The translations under genes and the position numbers were made by a program. The notes beneath the pieces were generated by a model that made no database searches, was not told the DNA's origin, and saw nothing but the letters and a program-made list of their open reading frames with translations. Below are positions 1-9,651 of a stretch of DNA of 64,000 nt, piece by piece. Source of the DNA: Nitrosarchaeum sp. (GTDB lineage: Archaea > Thermoproteota > Nitrososphaeria > Nitrososphaerales > Nitrosopumilaceae). The stretch is taken from contig JAILWJ010000002.1 in assembly GCA_025699025.1 (NCBI GenBank), positions 310,001-374,000 of the forward strand, read 5' to 3'. Each line of letters opens with the position of its first letter. Positions within the stretch are counted from its first letter, which is position 1.

Positions 1-291
1 CACTGAAGATGGATTATCATAATTTACATGTGTTTCGTTCCATGACCCGTCTTCGTTTTGTTTAGTTATGATCCAATTTGTGATTTTTTCAATTGTATCT
101 CTGTAATTTTTTTTATTTAATTTCTGCATTTTTATTAGTGCAGAGCATAATTCCGCAGTTGTTCTTGTTCTAACAACGCCTGTGAATTTATCCTCTAAAA
201 ATGCCATACCATCATCTAGCTTTAGATGTTGCATTGTTTCATTTAGTGAATTCAAAAATATTTTTTCAATTTGGTTTTTAATTTCTACCAT
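1..291 (-). CDS. Partial protein with terpene-cyclase/prenyltransferase-like toroid repeat (C-terminus outside window)
   Basis: This is the N-terminal 97 codons of a minus-strand gene that leaves the window on the left; there is no stop in frame. It starts at the ATG at 291-289. The stop of the upstream glycosyltransferase gene is only 2 nt away, so the two are probably co-transcribed. The peptide is helical and contains QNEDGSWNE near the visible end. This resembles the QW-type turn of alpha/alpha-toroid proteins such as squalene-hopene cyclase and prenyltransferase beta subunits. Such toroid proteins of unknown function also occur in polysaccharide loci. The exact function cannot be given because most of the protein is missing. 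Confidence 0.6.
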   Translation of the reverse strand, partial: MVEIKNQIEKIFLNSLNETMQHLKLDDGMAFLEDKFTGVVRTRTTAELCSALIKMQKLNKKNYRDTIEKITNWIITKQNEDGSWNETHVNYDNPSSV

Positions 292-293
292 GC

Positions 294-1454
294 TTATTCC
301 TCTAGAAATGCAAAATGGTTTTGTTTCATTAAAAACGCACGTCCATTTTTTTTATATGCTTCCATTAGTTCTTGATCTTTTAATAACATGGCAATTTTCT
401 CGGCCAATTTATCGTGTTTACCTTCTACCAACATGCCTGCACTTGCATCTGATAGGACTCTTTTTAGCTCATCTGATGTCCCATATGCAATTATTGGTAT
501 TTCACATGCAAGATATTCAAATGTCTTAGTTGGTATTGCATATGCCAATTTTTTGTTATCTGCAAGCGGAACAATTCCAATCATTGATTTTGAAAGAATG
601 GTGGGTATCTGCTCCCTAGACACTGGTTTATGCATGAAAATATTCTGATTTAATTTCAATTCTTCAATATCTCTCCTGATTTTATCTTCCTCATCTCCAC
701 CGCCATAAATCTCAAGTCTTATTTTTGGCCATTCTTTTACCAAAATTGAAACTGCATGGATTAGTTTTGTCAGGTTTTGTGCCGTACCGATATTTCCTAT
801 GTATACAAGTTCATTTTCAATCTTGTTTTGTATCTTTCTAAACTCTACTAGATTGACATTAAATGGAACGTATTTGATTTTTTTTTGTGGATGCTCTTCT
901 GATAGCTTTTTCTGAATATACATACTATTTGTGATTATTATTTCCGAGTTAACCAAACAATACTTTTCAAATTTTTTTAAACATGAAATTATGAATTTGT
1001 TTTTGATAAAACCCAATGATACGGCCGCATCTATCCAAAAATCTCTCATATCTATGATTGTTTTTTTTCTAAACATTCTTGAAACTAATGTTGAAATTAA
1101 CAGTGTAGGGGGTGGATTTGTCACAATCACTACTGTATCCCCTCTAATTCTTCTCATCAAGTATAATGATGACAAAATTGAATGAAACGTGTAATACATG
1201 ATCCGTTGTAATAGTGTTGGAGATTTTTTTCTTGGCTGGTATGTCCAAATTCTGTGTACTGCAATCCCGTTCAAATCTTCATGTTGAATTATTTTATTTG
1301 ATAATGGAAATTTTGTAAAAGGATATGTTGGTGGCGAACAGATCACTTCCACCTGAGATGATCTTTGCAGTTCTCTAGCCATTTCATATATTCTTGATGC
1401 TCCTCCAACTGCCTCTGGAGGAAAATTTTGTGTAACTATGACAATTTTTTTCAA
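294..1454 (-). CDS. Glycosyltransferase family 4-like protein
   Basis: A 386-aa cytosolic GT-B fold glycosyltransferase, expected to move a sugar from a nucleotide donor to a growing surface glycan. The N-terminus (IVIVTQNFPPEAVGG) is the usual GT4 start, with the Gly-rich acceptor-side loop. The donor-site motif near residues 305-325 contains PTKTFEYLACEIP, the family's E-x7-E-type region. The start is a TTG at 1454. A strong TATA-like TATATATAAAAG (minus strand, 1482-1471) lies about 23 nt upstream, which fits a leaderless transcript. The toroid-protein gene follows after 2 nt. Donor and acceptor sugars cannot be read from the sequence. Confidence 0.85.
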   Translation of the reverse strand: MKKIVIVTQNFPPEAVGGASRIYEMARELQRSSQVEVICSPPTYPFTKFPLSNKIIQHEDLNGIAVHRIWTYQPRKKSPTLLQRIMYYTFHSILSSLYLMRRIRGDTVVIVTNPPPTLLISTLVSRMFRKKTIIDMRDFWIDAAVSLGFIKNKFIISCLKKFEKYCLVNSEIIITNSMYIQKKLSEEHPQKKIKYVPFNVNLVEFRKIQNKIENELVYIGNIGTAQNLTKLIHAVSILVKEWPKIRLEIYGGGDEEDKIRRDIEELKLNQNIFMHKPVSREQIPTILSKSMIGIVPLADNKKLAYAIPTKTFEYLACEIPIIAYGTSDELKRVLSDASAGMLVEGKHDKLAEKIAMLLKDQELMEAYKKNGRAFLMKQNHFAFLEE

Positions 1455-1568
1455 TAAGCCATATGTAATTCTTTTATATATAATCCAAATAATAATTTTT
1501 AGTGACTAATTGTAATTAATTCATTTTTACATTGTACTATTTTTAAGAAAATCTGTTCATAATACTTC

Positions 1569-3467
1569 TTAATTTTCCCAATTAATTTTGTAAACAACAG
1601 TTCCAGTGTTATTTGACTTGAAAATCATTTCAAAATTATTTGGTATTTTTATATTTTTTGGATCTTCTAAAACTTTTAATTCTAAGATCTGTGTTTCATT
1701 TTTTATCTTTTCATCTATCAATTCTTCTTTTATTGGCGTATAAATCAAATAATTTGGTACTTTCTCATATTTGTTAAATTTGTCTGCAGGAGTACTAAGT
1801 ACGTTAGACGCATACAATTCAAATGGAGTCCAATTTTCCCTTGTAACGTATTCAATTATGGATTCTCCTTTAACACCTTCAGTAAAAAAAGCATATACTG
1901 TTTTAGCATTTGTATAATATGAATATGCCACATTATTTGACATAATATAACTTTCTTCAATATTTTGTTCTTCTTTTAGAATTTCTGATATCTGTTTTAT
2001 TTCGTACCCTATTTGTGGACGACTTTCCTTTTCTTTAAATATTTTTTCTATTTCCTTTTGAATTCCTTCATTTGCAGTTCCATAAAGATAAATTTCAAAT
2101 ATCTTATATGAAAAACCTACATTAGATAGAATTACTAAAAAAATCAAACTAAATGTAATCATTGTAATGGTTTTTGAATTTTTAATGAATTTTGTTTGTA
2201 TTTTTGGAATTATATATAAAAAGAAAATCGAAGACATGATAGAAATTGTAATCCATATAGAAAAAAGATGATCGGGTCTATCCAAAGGAACAATGGAGAT
2301 TAATATCAAATATGTGGGCGCTAGAATTATTATAGGAATTAGGTTTTTTTTAATTTGTTTTATTGTCCTAATTCCTAAAAATATAATGGGTATAGTAATT
2401 ATTATGAAGAAATCTGTGTTTAATTTTCCAAGAATTAAAACTAAAAATAATGTAACTAATAATAAAATTAGGTTTTGTACTATTAACTTTCTGTTAATTT
2501 TTTCATAGATTATTCCTACAAATCCTCCCAATACAGGTATTATTGCTATGTATGGAATTAGAGGAATTATTGAAATTGCATTATTTCCAAAAAAATTAAA
2601 AAGAAGATTTGAATTATAAAAAAATAAATTATCTAAATAATTTCTAAATGTAATTTCACTATTTGATAGCATTTCTGAATTCTCAAATTTTTTAATATTC
2701 TCAGTCTCTAGATTATCATGCCGTTGATCTAACATTGTGTAAAATGTATGATCTGAGTCAAACAATGATCCATGAACAGATAAATTATATGCGAATATTG
2801 GTAATAGACATATTACAAATATGACTAAAAATAAAACAGTGTTTCTTGTATTTTTTTTTAGATTTTTAGAACCAAACATTAAAAATATTAGAAATGGAAT
2901 GAAAACTAAAATTGCTTGATATCTTATGTCTGATGCAACACCTAAGCAAATTGCAGCAAAAATTAAATCTTTTCGCTGTATGTTTTCTTTTGTAAAAAAA
3001 TAAATCCCACAAAATATGAATAATAATGCTAAAAGCTCATTTGTGGCTAATACTGCTCGTGTTTGTAGCGCGGGACTAATTGCAATAAAAATTTGTCCTA
3101 AAAATGCTATTTTAAAAGAAAAAATATTTCTAATAATATAATATGAAACAAAAACTATTCCCGTACCTGATAAAATTGAAAATAATTTTAATGTTAGAAA
3201 TCCATCATTTATTATGTTATCCGACACTGCATAAATTATTGAACCACCCATGGGTGCATTTACAATACTGACATTTTCTCCATCTCCTGATAAAATCTGT
3301 TTTCCAGTATTAAGATAAAACAAACCATCTGGATTGAAAATATATTGATAATGTACAAATGAGATGTAACTAATTACAATAAAAAAAATTACTGTAATTA
3401 TTACTGGATAAAACCATTCATATTTTTTTCCATTATGTTTATTTTTATAAATATCAAATTTTAACAA
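1569..3467 (-). CDS. Polytopic membrane protein, GT39/ArnT-like glycosyltransferase
   Basis: A 632-aa protein with a short basic N-terminus, about 11-12 hydrophobic segments (from residue 19 to about 460) and a soluble C-terminal domain of about 170 residues. The first extracellular loop after TM1 (around residues 42-75) has acidic residues, as in GT-C fold enzymes that use lipid-linked sugars (the dolichyl-phosphate-mannose-protein mannosyltransferase/ArnT superfamily). The region is extremely A+T rich and Lys/Ile/Asn rich. The start is TTG at 3467. The predicted role is transfer of a lipid-linked sugar at the outer face of the membrane. This rests on topology only, since no catalytic motif can be assigned with certainty. 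Confidence 0.6.
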   Translation of the reverse strand: MLKFDIYKNKHNGKKYEWFYPVIITVIFFIVISYISFVHYQYIFNPDGLFYLNTGKQILSGDGENVSIVNAPMGGSIIYAVSDNIINDGFLTLKLFSILSGTGIVFVSYYIIRNIFSFKIAFLGQIFIAISPALQTRAVLATNELLALLFIFCGIYFFTKENIQRKDLIFAAICLGVASDIRYQAILVFIPFLIFLMFGSKNLKKNTRNTVLFLVIFVICLLPIFAYNLSVHGSLFDSDHTFYTMLDQRHDNLETENIKKFENSEMLSNSEITFRNYLDNLFFYNSNLLFNFFGNNAISIIPLIPYIAIIPVLGGFVGIIYEKINRKLIVQNLILLLVTLFLVLILGKLNTDFFIIITIPIIFLGIRTIKQIKKNLIPIIILAPTYLILISIVPLDRPDHLFSIWITISIMSSIFFLYIIPKIQTKFIKNSKTITMITFSLIFLVILSNVGFSYKIFEIYLYGTANEGIQKEIEKIFKEKESRPQIGYEIKQISEILKEEQNIEESYIMSNNVAYSYYTNAKTVYAFFTEGVKGESIIEYVTRENWTPFELYASNVLSTPADKFNKYEKVPNYLIYTPIKEELIDEKIKNETQILELKVLEDPKNIKIPNNFEMIFKSNNTGTVVYKINWEN

Positions 3468-3561
3468 TAACTCTTACATTGTTTATGTATATTTTAATGG
3501 ATTCTTTTATTGAAATACCCTCTGCATTATTTTGATATCTAATTATTTTTCATGTGTTTAA

Positions 3562-5106
3562 TCATGATTTTTCTAATTTGATTATAATTCTATACAAATA
3601 CCATGACTGAGGAACTATTAGTGTTGCAAGAATAATCGAAAAATTAATTCCGCCAAACAATTTTAATAAATACAAATCAGGCTGAAGTGCATATATCATG
3701 TTAATGATCGAATGAGTTAGTTGACTATATTCAAACGACCATTTTGTTGCTTCATGAATGTATAAATCTGTTGTCGCTTTACCCAAACTGTATAGTCCTA
3801 TCTCATAACCTGGTTTTCCCCATACAAACCAGCTTACATCTTGAGTAATATTTGCTAAATTGAAAAATATACCCAAACAAAACAATACAAAAATCATTAT
3901 TTTAAAATTTCTTGATTTTCTTTTATCAAGACTTGCTCCTAATGGAAGTAGTAAAAAAGCCATTATTTCTACAGTGTATCTATTTCCCCATGCTACTAAT
4001 CCATGCCAATAAAAAAATGACCCATAATATAATACAAAACTGCTAATAATTGATATTAACAAAATCAATGAAGCCTTGTTTTTCGAAAAAAAATCAGAAA
4101 ATGAAAAAAAACAAGTCAGTAATATGGGCGAAAAAATAAACAATCCTACTCCTGGACTTAGGAGTAATCCAAAGATCCATTCTGGATTAATATATCTAAC
4201 CATTGATATTGATTCTGAAGCTCCTGTTGCAACTTGACTAGATTCTATCCCAAATCTAATTTTATAGATTTCTTGTGTTAGAAAATAAAATGGTATTACT
4301 GAGAATATGTATGAAAGAAAATATTTTATTTTTATTTTTTTAATTATTGTTGAGATCAACAAAAATACAAAAATTGGAAAAATAAATAATATCATATCTT
4401 CCCTAACTAAAAAACCAATTCCTGAAATTACTCCAGAAAATATTAAATATTTTATTTTATTTTCATTCTGAAATTTTCTAAAAAATAAAAAACTCATTAG
4501 TAGAAATGTTGTTGCAGGAACTATATTTAACGAAGTTTGGGAATAAGACCAAATAGTTGTTCCCATAGCAAACATTAATGATAAAATTAAAGATGTTTTA
4601 GTCGAAAATTTGAACGTTTTACATATTAAGAAAAATATTGTGATCGAAATAGATGAAAAAAATGGACCATAAAATAATTCCAAGAACGTAAAATTAGGAT
4701 TAATACTATTTCTCCACATGACATAGTGAGGATCTCTAAAATCATCAATGGTCCAATTTAGAGTTGATTCAGAAATAATGCCAAAACTGTTATTTATTAA
4801 TAAAAATGGTACTTCAGTTAAACTGTGACCCACTGTAGCTGGAGAACAAAGTATTGCATTAGTACAAATGTTCCCAGTTCGAAATTGTGGTGGATATATT
4901 TCTGGATATTCAAATAATGTTCTTGTTTTTCCCTCTTCCCATAATGGATGTGGTGTTAGTGTAGCAATTCTTATGCTTTGTAACTGTGCCCAATCCTCAT
5001 CTGATGTATATCTGTGACCATCAGAGGAAAATACAAAGATTATGAAAACTATTGTAAATAATAGTATTATGATTTTTGTGTCATTTTTAATATCACATTT
5101 AAGCAT
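3562..5106 (-). CDS. Polytopic membrane protein, probable GT-C type glycosyltransferase
   Basis: A 514-aa membrane protein with a first TM at about residues 11-28 and a long extracellular loop (about 30-145) rich in Pro, Trp and Cys (two Cys around ICTNAILCSP). About ten further TM helices follow. The layout of TM1, large first loop and polytopic core is typical of GT-C glycosyltransferases or related surface-glycan membrane proteins. It starts with ATG at 5106 and lies in the same orientation as the GT2 gene upstream (5280-6296) and the 632-aa membrane protein downstream, so the three may form one transcript. Specific function unknown. Confidence 0.55.
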   Translation of the reverse strand: MLKCDIKNDTKIIILLFTIVFIIFVFSSDGHRYTSDEDWAQLQSIRIATLTPHPLWEEGKTRTLFEYPEIYPPQFRTGNICTNAILCSPATVGHSLTEVPFLLINNSFGIISESTLNWTIDDFRDPHYVMWRNSINPNFTFLELFYGPFFSSISITIFFLICKTFKFSTKTSLILSLMFAMGTTIWSYSQTSLNIVPATTFLLMSFLFFRKFQNENKIKYLIFSGVISGIGFLVREDMILFIFPIFVFLLISTIIKKIKIKYFLSYIFSVIPFYFLTQEIYKIRFGIESSQVATGASESISMVRYINPEWIFGLLLSPGVGLFIFSPILLTCFFSFSDFFSKNKASLILLISIISSFVLYYGSFFYWHGLVAWGNRYTVEIMAFLLLPLGASLDKRKSRNFKIMIFVLFCLGIFFNLANITQDVSWFVWGKPGYEIGLYSLGKATTDLYIHEATKWSFEYSQLTHSIINMIYALQPDLYLLKLFGGINFSIILATLIVPQSWYLYRIIIKLEKS

Positions 5107-5115
5107 GTTTTTACT

Positions 5116-5283
5116 TTATATATTTTGAATTATTATTCGTATGTTCACTTTTTGATACATTAACTTGAGAAGCTCTATATCTTTCATAAAAAATCTCATA
5201 TTCAGATCATTATTTTTAAATAAAAACTCTATTGGAAAAGAATTGTAACCTATAGAGTATTCTGAAATAGAAACATTATTCAT
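5116..5283 (-). CDS. Small ORF of unknown function between two glycan genes
   Basis: A 55-codon reading frame from the ATG at 5283, which overlaps the stop of the GT2 gene, to a stop 9 nt before the next gene. It fills the gap between two co-oriented genes almost exactly, and that is the only argument for it being real. A TTG 18 nt further upstream is an alternative start. The peptide is rich in Ile, Asn and Phe and has no recognisable motif or signal. It could equally be a remnant or chance ORF in A+T-rich DNA. Confidence 0.3.
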   Translation of the reverse strand: MNNVSISEYSIGYNSFPIEFLFKNNDLNMRFFMKDIELLKLMYQKVNIRIIIQNI

Positions 5284-6296
5284 GTTTTTATTATGAACCA
5301 AATAAACCTCAATCCATATATGATCCCCTTTCCTTTTCTGTTTACTTGGGATTTTGATTCTCCTTGTCTTTTTCTAAACGTAATTGGAACTTCAACAATT
5401 TTAAGTCCTTTTTCAATTCCAATCATGTTGAAATATGGTAAAAATAACCATCCATCAGTATCAATATTTTTATTATAATCATTAATCATATTATCAATTA
5501 TTTTCTCTAGTGCTTCTCTTCTAATACATCTGTAAGTACAACCTACATCCGTAAATGATACCACTCCCATATGTAATAAACTAAAATACTTTATTTGAAT
5601 TAATTTTGCAAGAAAAAAATTACCCCAAGTATTGAACATGCCATTCTGATTTCCTTTTTCTGTTAACACCTGAATTAATCTACTGCCTATGGCCATATCA
5701 CATTCGTCTAGATATGGAACTAGTTTTTCTATATCATGTCCTGCATATGTTCCGTCACATTCTGTCAAAACAATTACATTCGCATCTGTTTCTAGTGATT
5801 TTTTTAGTCCTAACAAACATGAATCTGCAAATCCTTTGTTCTTTTTCTTTTCAATAACTATTGCACCCATTTTCTTTGCTATGGATACTGTTTTATCATA
5901 ACTGTGGTTGTCTACTATTATAATATTTTCAACATTTTTCTGCGATTTGTAATCTCTGATTATATTTTCAACATTTTTTTCTTCATTATAAGCTGGTATT
6001 ACTACTGCAATTTTTTGTTTCTGAATTATATTGCTACTTAGATAATCTGATGATTGTGTTCTATAGTGTTTTCTTTTTAGTAAAAACACTAGTGCAAAAC
6101 CTAACCAAATAAAATCAGATAAAATAATCCATTTGATCTGATTAGATGTTACTATTCTTTCTCCAAGATCCATCCCAAGCAATAGATTTTGAATTCCATC
6201 AGTAATCCAAGCATAAATAGTCAGAGATGCAAAAATAATGTTAATAACAAACAAAAACACGAACGATAATGCTAAAAAAGCATAAAACTTCCCCAT
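5280..6296 (-). CDS. Membrane-anchored GT2 glycosyltransferase (DPM1/GtrB-like), paralogue of 8292-9317
   Basis: A 338-aa protein with two N-terminal TM segments (about residues 6-32 and 47-66) followed by a GT2 domain. The GT2 motifs are VVIPAYNEEKNVENII near residue 95, a nucleotide-binding VDNHSYDKT, the acidic ECDGT at the DxD position, and a C-terminal R-x-G-type segment. The domain resembles polyprenyl-phosphate sugar transferases, though here the anchor is N-terminal. It is closely related to the protein at 8292-9317, sharing for example DVGC-x-YRCIRR and the N-terminal topology. Start ATG at 6296. Likely role: building a lipid-linked or surface glycan precursor. Confidence 0.8.
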   Translation of the reverse strand: MGKFYAFLALSFVFLFVINIIFASLTIYAWITDGIQNLLLGMDLGERIVTSNQIKWIILSDFIWLGFALVFLLKRKHYRTQSSDYLSSNIIQKQKIAVVIPAYNEEKNVENIIRDYKSQKNVENIIIVDNHSYDKTVSIAKKMGAIVIEKKKNKGFADSCLLGLKKSLETDANVIVLTECDGTYAGHDIEKLVPYLDECDMAIGSRLIQVLTEKGNQNGMFNTWGNFFLAKLIQIKYFSLLHMGVVSFTDVGCTYRCIRREALEKIIDNMINDYNKNIDTDGWLFLPYFNMIGIEKGLKIVEVPITFRKRQGESKSQVNRKGKGIIYGLRFIWFIIKT

Positions 6297-6386
6297 GCAA
6301 AGCGTTTCTAAGTCACATTAATAATGATTTAAATTGATTATTCTGGAAATGTACGGTTTTTATTAATTCAATTTCCATCATTAATA

Positions 6387-7313
6387 TTGACAAATGTGTT
6401 GGTTACGGGAGCGACTGGTTTTATTGGGACCAATCTCTTGTATCGACTACTAGAATATGATTACAATATTAGTGTAATTGTTCATAAAAAATCTAACATG
6501 AATAATATCAAAAACATCGCCCAAAAATTAGATATACATAATGTAGATTTATCCAAATCAAACATAATAAAAAATGAAATTAAAAAAATAAAGCCAAATG
6601 TAGTATATCATTTAGCTACTTATGGTGTAAATCATAATCAAACAGAAACTGATAAAATAATTAACACAAATATTTTTGCAACTTTTAATTTATTTGATGC
6701 TTTGTTGGACTATCCGGAAATTAATAAAATAGTAAATATAGGAAGTTGTTTTGAATATGGTCCAAAAATAAACAAGATAAAGGAAACATCTGAAACAAAT
6801 CCACAATCAGTATATGGTTTTTCTAAAGTATCTCAAACTAATATTGCCAAATATTTTTACGAGCAAAATAAATTTCCTATAGTTACACTAAGAATTTTTA
6901 ATACATATGGTCCATTTGAAAACCGAAATAGATTAATTCCAAGTATGATATCATCTGCCATCAATAGTAAAAAAATACACATTAATAATCCAAATGATGT
7001 TCGTGATTTTGTTTTTGTTAAAGATGTTGCTGATGGCATTATACAAGCATCTAAAATTAAAAAATTAGGTGAGATATTAAATATTGGAACTTCAAAAGAA
7101 TACAAAGTAAGAGATGTTGTAAACAAACTTTCTAAAATTACCAAATATGACAATGTTGTATTTGATGAAAATAAAACTCATGAATATGGTGGCAAAATTG
7201 TTGCAGACATTACCAAATCAAAAAAAATTCTAAATTGGGAACCGGCATACACTCTGGATGAAGGTTTGAAAGAAACATTTGAATGGTTTAAAACTCGTAA
7301 TATACGTAATTAG
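6387..7313 (+). CDS. NAD(P)-dependent epimerase/dehydratase (extended SDR)
   Basis: A 308-aa extended short-chain dehydrogenase with the N-terminal Rossmann motif TGATGFIGTN (G-x2-G-x2-G, residues 7-16) and the catalytic Y-x3-K in VYGFSKVSQ near residue 137. The C-terminal part resembles UDP-glucose 4-epimerase and NDP-sugar dehydratase/reductase relatives. The start is TTG at 6387, placed so that the Rossmann strand begins at residue 3. It is divergent from the GT2 gene on its left and convergent with the next SDR. It probably makes or modifies a nucleotide sugar for the glycan. The exact substrate cannot be deduced. Confidence 0.8.
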   Translation: MTNVLVTGATGFIGTNLLYRLLEYDYNISVIVHKKSNMNNIKNIAQKLDIHNVDLSKSNIIKNEIKKIKPNVVYHLATYGVNHNQTETDKIINTNIFATFNLFDALLDYPEINKIVNIGSCFEYGPKINKIKETSETNPQSVYGFSKVSQTNIAKYFYEQNKFPIVTLRIFNTYGPFENRNRLIPSMISSAINSKKIHINNPNDVRDFVFVKDVADGIIQASKIKKLGEILNIGTSKEYKVRDVVNKLSKITKYDNVVFDENKTHEYGGKIVADITKSKKILNWEPAYTLDEGLKETFEWFKTRNIRN

Positions 7314-7377
7314 AAATAACACTTGAACTCAGAGATACCGTGTTTTCATCATTACTTATAAAATTGAATTATCTAAT

Positions 7378-8313
7378 TTATTTTATTATGAGAAATTGAG
7401 ATTCACTAAGTATAGTTTCAAGCGATGAGTAAGTTGGTAGGTAACCAATATTTTTTGCTTTTCTTGATACTGAATAATATTTCTCTTTAAAACCCGTAGG
7501 TTGTTTAATTTTTAAATCGTCATTAAAGAAATATTTCAGATTAAAATGATTATTAAATTCCTTTAAGATATCATATTTAGAAATTGGTGATTTACTATAA
7601 GCATCAAGTGCGAAATTTGATTTTGGTTTTTCTATGCATAAACAAATTAATTGGAAAAGATCATCAGGATGTATAAAATCACGGAAAAAATTTTGTGTAT
7701 TGGTAAGAAATTCTTTATTGTTATTTATTGATGTAATGATTTCTGAAATGAAAAAACTAGTATTTAGATCTATAAATCTACTAAAGAAGCTAAACATTCT
7801 GATATCAATAATATTAAAAGAAGAAAGTAATCTGTGCTTAGTTTCAGAACGGATTTTTGCTAATGTGTACGCATTGGAGGAATCATTTAATGATATATTA
7901 GAAAAGGATTCATCACTTACGGGTTGTGAAAAATCACCGTAAATCACACCAGAACTGAAATTTAGATATTGACAAGCGGTATTCTTTTTTATATATTCTA
8001 TAATTATTTCATCATATTTTTCAGATAAAATCAGTATTTCCTTCCCATGTTTAGTAATCTCCAAAGGATTACTAATTCCCACACAATTTATAATTACATC
8101 AAATGATCCTAAGTGGATATTTTCATAATCATTATAGTTAATGTTTTTGTCTATACACATGGCAGCAACAAATTTCTTTACTTTTGTTTTATCTCTAGAA
8201 AAAAGAAACAACTTATGTTTAGTATGTTTTGAAAATTCGTAGATTAAATTTTTGGCAATGTGGCCGGTTGCTCCAAAAATTGCAATATTTTTTATTTTGT
8301 CAGTATGTACCAA
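7378..8313 (-). CDS. NAD-dependent epimerase/reductase, RmlD/SDR-like
   Basis: A 311-aa SDR with an N-terminal GATGHIAKN, in which the third Gly of G-x2-G-x2-G is replaced by Ala, and a Y-x3-K catalytic pair in AYTLAKIRSE. Overall it resembles dTDP-4-dehydrorhamnose reductase-like or NAD-dependent epimerase proteins of O-antigen loci. The start is TTG at 8313, which overlaps the end of the upstream GT2 gene by 22 nt, so the two are translationally coupled. Reaction and substrate are inferred only at family level. The Ala substitution could affect cofactor preference. Confidence 0.7.
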   Translation of the reverse strand: MVHTDKIKNIAIFGATGHIAKNLIYEFSKHTKHKLFLFSRDKTKVKKFVAAMCIDKNINYNDYENIHLGSFDVIINCVGISNPLEITKHGKEILILSEKYDEIIIEYIKKNTACQYLNFSSGVIYGDFSQPVSDESFSNISLNDSSNAYTLAKIRSETKHRLLSSFNIIDIRMFSFFSRFIDLNTSFFISEIITSINNNKEFLTNTQNFFRDFIHPDDLFQLICLCIEKPKSNFALDAYSKSPISKYDILKEFNNHFNLKYFFNDDLKIKQPTGFKEKYYSVSRKAKNIGYLPTYSSLETILSESQFLIIK

Positions 8314-9317
8314 AAAAATCGCATTCCATAAATTATTGCCCTATCCTTCTTATTTGCTCCTGTTTTTGAAGTTCCGACACGATTTTTAAATGTGATTGGA
8401 ACTTCTACTATTCTCAAGTTATTCTCAATCGAAATCATAGTTAAAAAATTTGCAATCAATCCACTGTTTGGATTTTTTATAATTCTTTCAGCATCCAAAC
8501 CGCTTAACTCTTTTTTTATTTTTTCCAACGCATCTCTTCTAATACATCTGTACAAACAACCGACATCTGTTAATTCTACTATGCCCATATTTGTTAAACT
8601 GAAATATTTAATCTGAATTAATTTTGCCAAAAGGTAGTTGCCCCAGACATAAAACATGCTATTTTGATTTCCTTTTTCTGTCAAAACTTGAATTTGCCTT
8701 GTGCCTATTACCATGTCACAATTATCAAGATATGGGATCATTTTTGATAAATCCTCTGCAGAAAATGTACCATCACATTCAGTAATGGCAACTATGTTTG
8801 ATGAGGTTTCTAAAAACTGTATCAAACCCTGAATTACTGAATCTGCAAGACCTTTGTTCTTGGTTTTCTCAATTACATTGACTCCAAAACTTTTTGCAAT
8901 TTCAACCGTTTTGTCGATACTATTGTTATCAATAACAATAATTTTTTCCACATTTTGATGATTGATGTAACTAGATAATACCTCCTTTATGACTTGCTCT
9001 TCATTAAAAGTCGGAATGATCACACATACTTTTGGTTCTTTAATTTTTTTAATAGTCAAGTAATGCAATTCAAGATCTGTTTTGTAGTGTCTTCTACTAA
9101 TTAAAAATGCAAATAAGCCTATTGCCCAAACAACATCTCCAATTAAAATCCATTTCAAGTATTCAGAATAGTAGATCACTTCTACAAAATTATCCCCTTT
9201 GATCACATGGTCCACTCCATTTAATCCCCAAAAAATTAAGTTAGTTAGAATAAATCCCACATTCAGAACAATCAAACCAATAAATGACAAAACTAGTGTT
9301 GGAAAAAACAATTTCAT
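8292..9317 (-). CDS. Membrane-anchored GT2 glycosyltransferase, paralogue of 5280-6296
   Basis: A 341-aa protein with two N-terminal TM helices (about 6-30 and 48-70) and a GT2 domain starting near residue 95 (CVIIPTFNEEQVIKEV), with VIDNNSIDKT and an acidic ECDGT motif. It shares topology, length and long near-identical stretches with the protein at 5280-6296, such as DVGC-x-YRCIRR and LTEKGNQN, so one is a copy of the other. Start ATG at 9317. It is coupled to the downstream SDR by a 22-nt overlap. The two paralogues probably use related donors or acceptors in the same pathway. Confidence 0.8.
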   Translation of the reverse strand: MKLFFPTLVLSFIGLIVLNVGFILTNLIFWGLNGVDHVIKGDNFVEVIYYSEYLKWILIGDVVWAIGLFAFLISRRHYKTDLELHYLTIKKIKEPKVCVIIPTFNEEQVIKEVLSSYINHQNVEKIIVIDNNSIDKTVEIAKSFGVNVIEKTKNKGLADSVIQGLIQFLETSSNIVAITECDGTFSAEDLSKMIPYLDNCDMVIGTRQIQVLTEKGNQNSMFYVWGNYLLAKLIQIKYFSLTNMGIVELTDVGCLYRCIRRDALEKIKKELSGLDAERIIKNPNSGLIANFLTMISIENNLRIVEVPITFKNRVGTSKTGANKKDRAIIYGMRFFWYILTK

Positions 9318-9384
9318 AATTGAACTCTTTCTATGTTTGAGTATAAATCATCCTACGAATATAAATAATTGATTACAATAAAAA

Positions 9385-9594
9385 CTAAAAATGCATACAT
9401 TTTATATTCAAATTTTCATCTAAAGTCTTTTCATAATCTTGTTTTATACAGATTGTGAAACAAATCCCTTTCATTTTAGACTTGGTTGTGTACAGGTATG
9501 ATAAATCAATGATGATGTTGTTCTTAGAATTCTGCAGATTATTGTAAATATTGAACTTTGTAAAAATAATCTTATCAATGTTCTTAATTTTCAA
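9385..9594 (-). CDS. Doubtful small ORF in a 334-bp gap
   Basis: The stretch 9318-9651 between divergent genes holds only this 69-codon TTG-started frame. The peptide is Lys/Ile/Asn rich, contains three Cys, and shows no motif or signal peptide. It may be a decayed remnant of a larger gene. The right end of the gap also carries a TATA-like TTTAAAG near 9620 that fits the start of the large membrane protein at 9652. Confidence 0.2.
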   Translation of the reverse strand: MKIKNIDKIIFTKFNIYNNLQNSKNNIIIDLSYLYTTKSKMKGICFTICIKQDYEKTLDENLNIKCMHF

Positions 9595-9651
9595 AAATTA
9601 GAAGGCATTCTGATACAAAAGTTTAAAGAATAATTTTAAGTCCAACTACTC

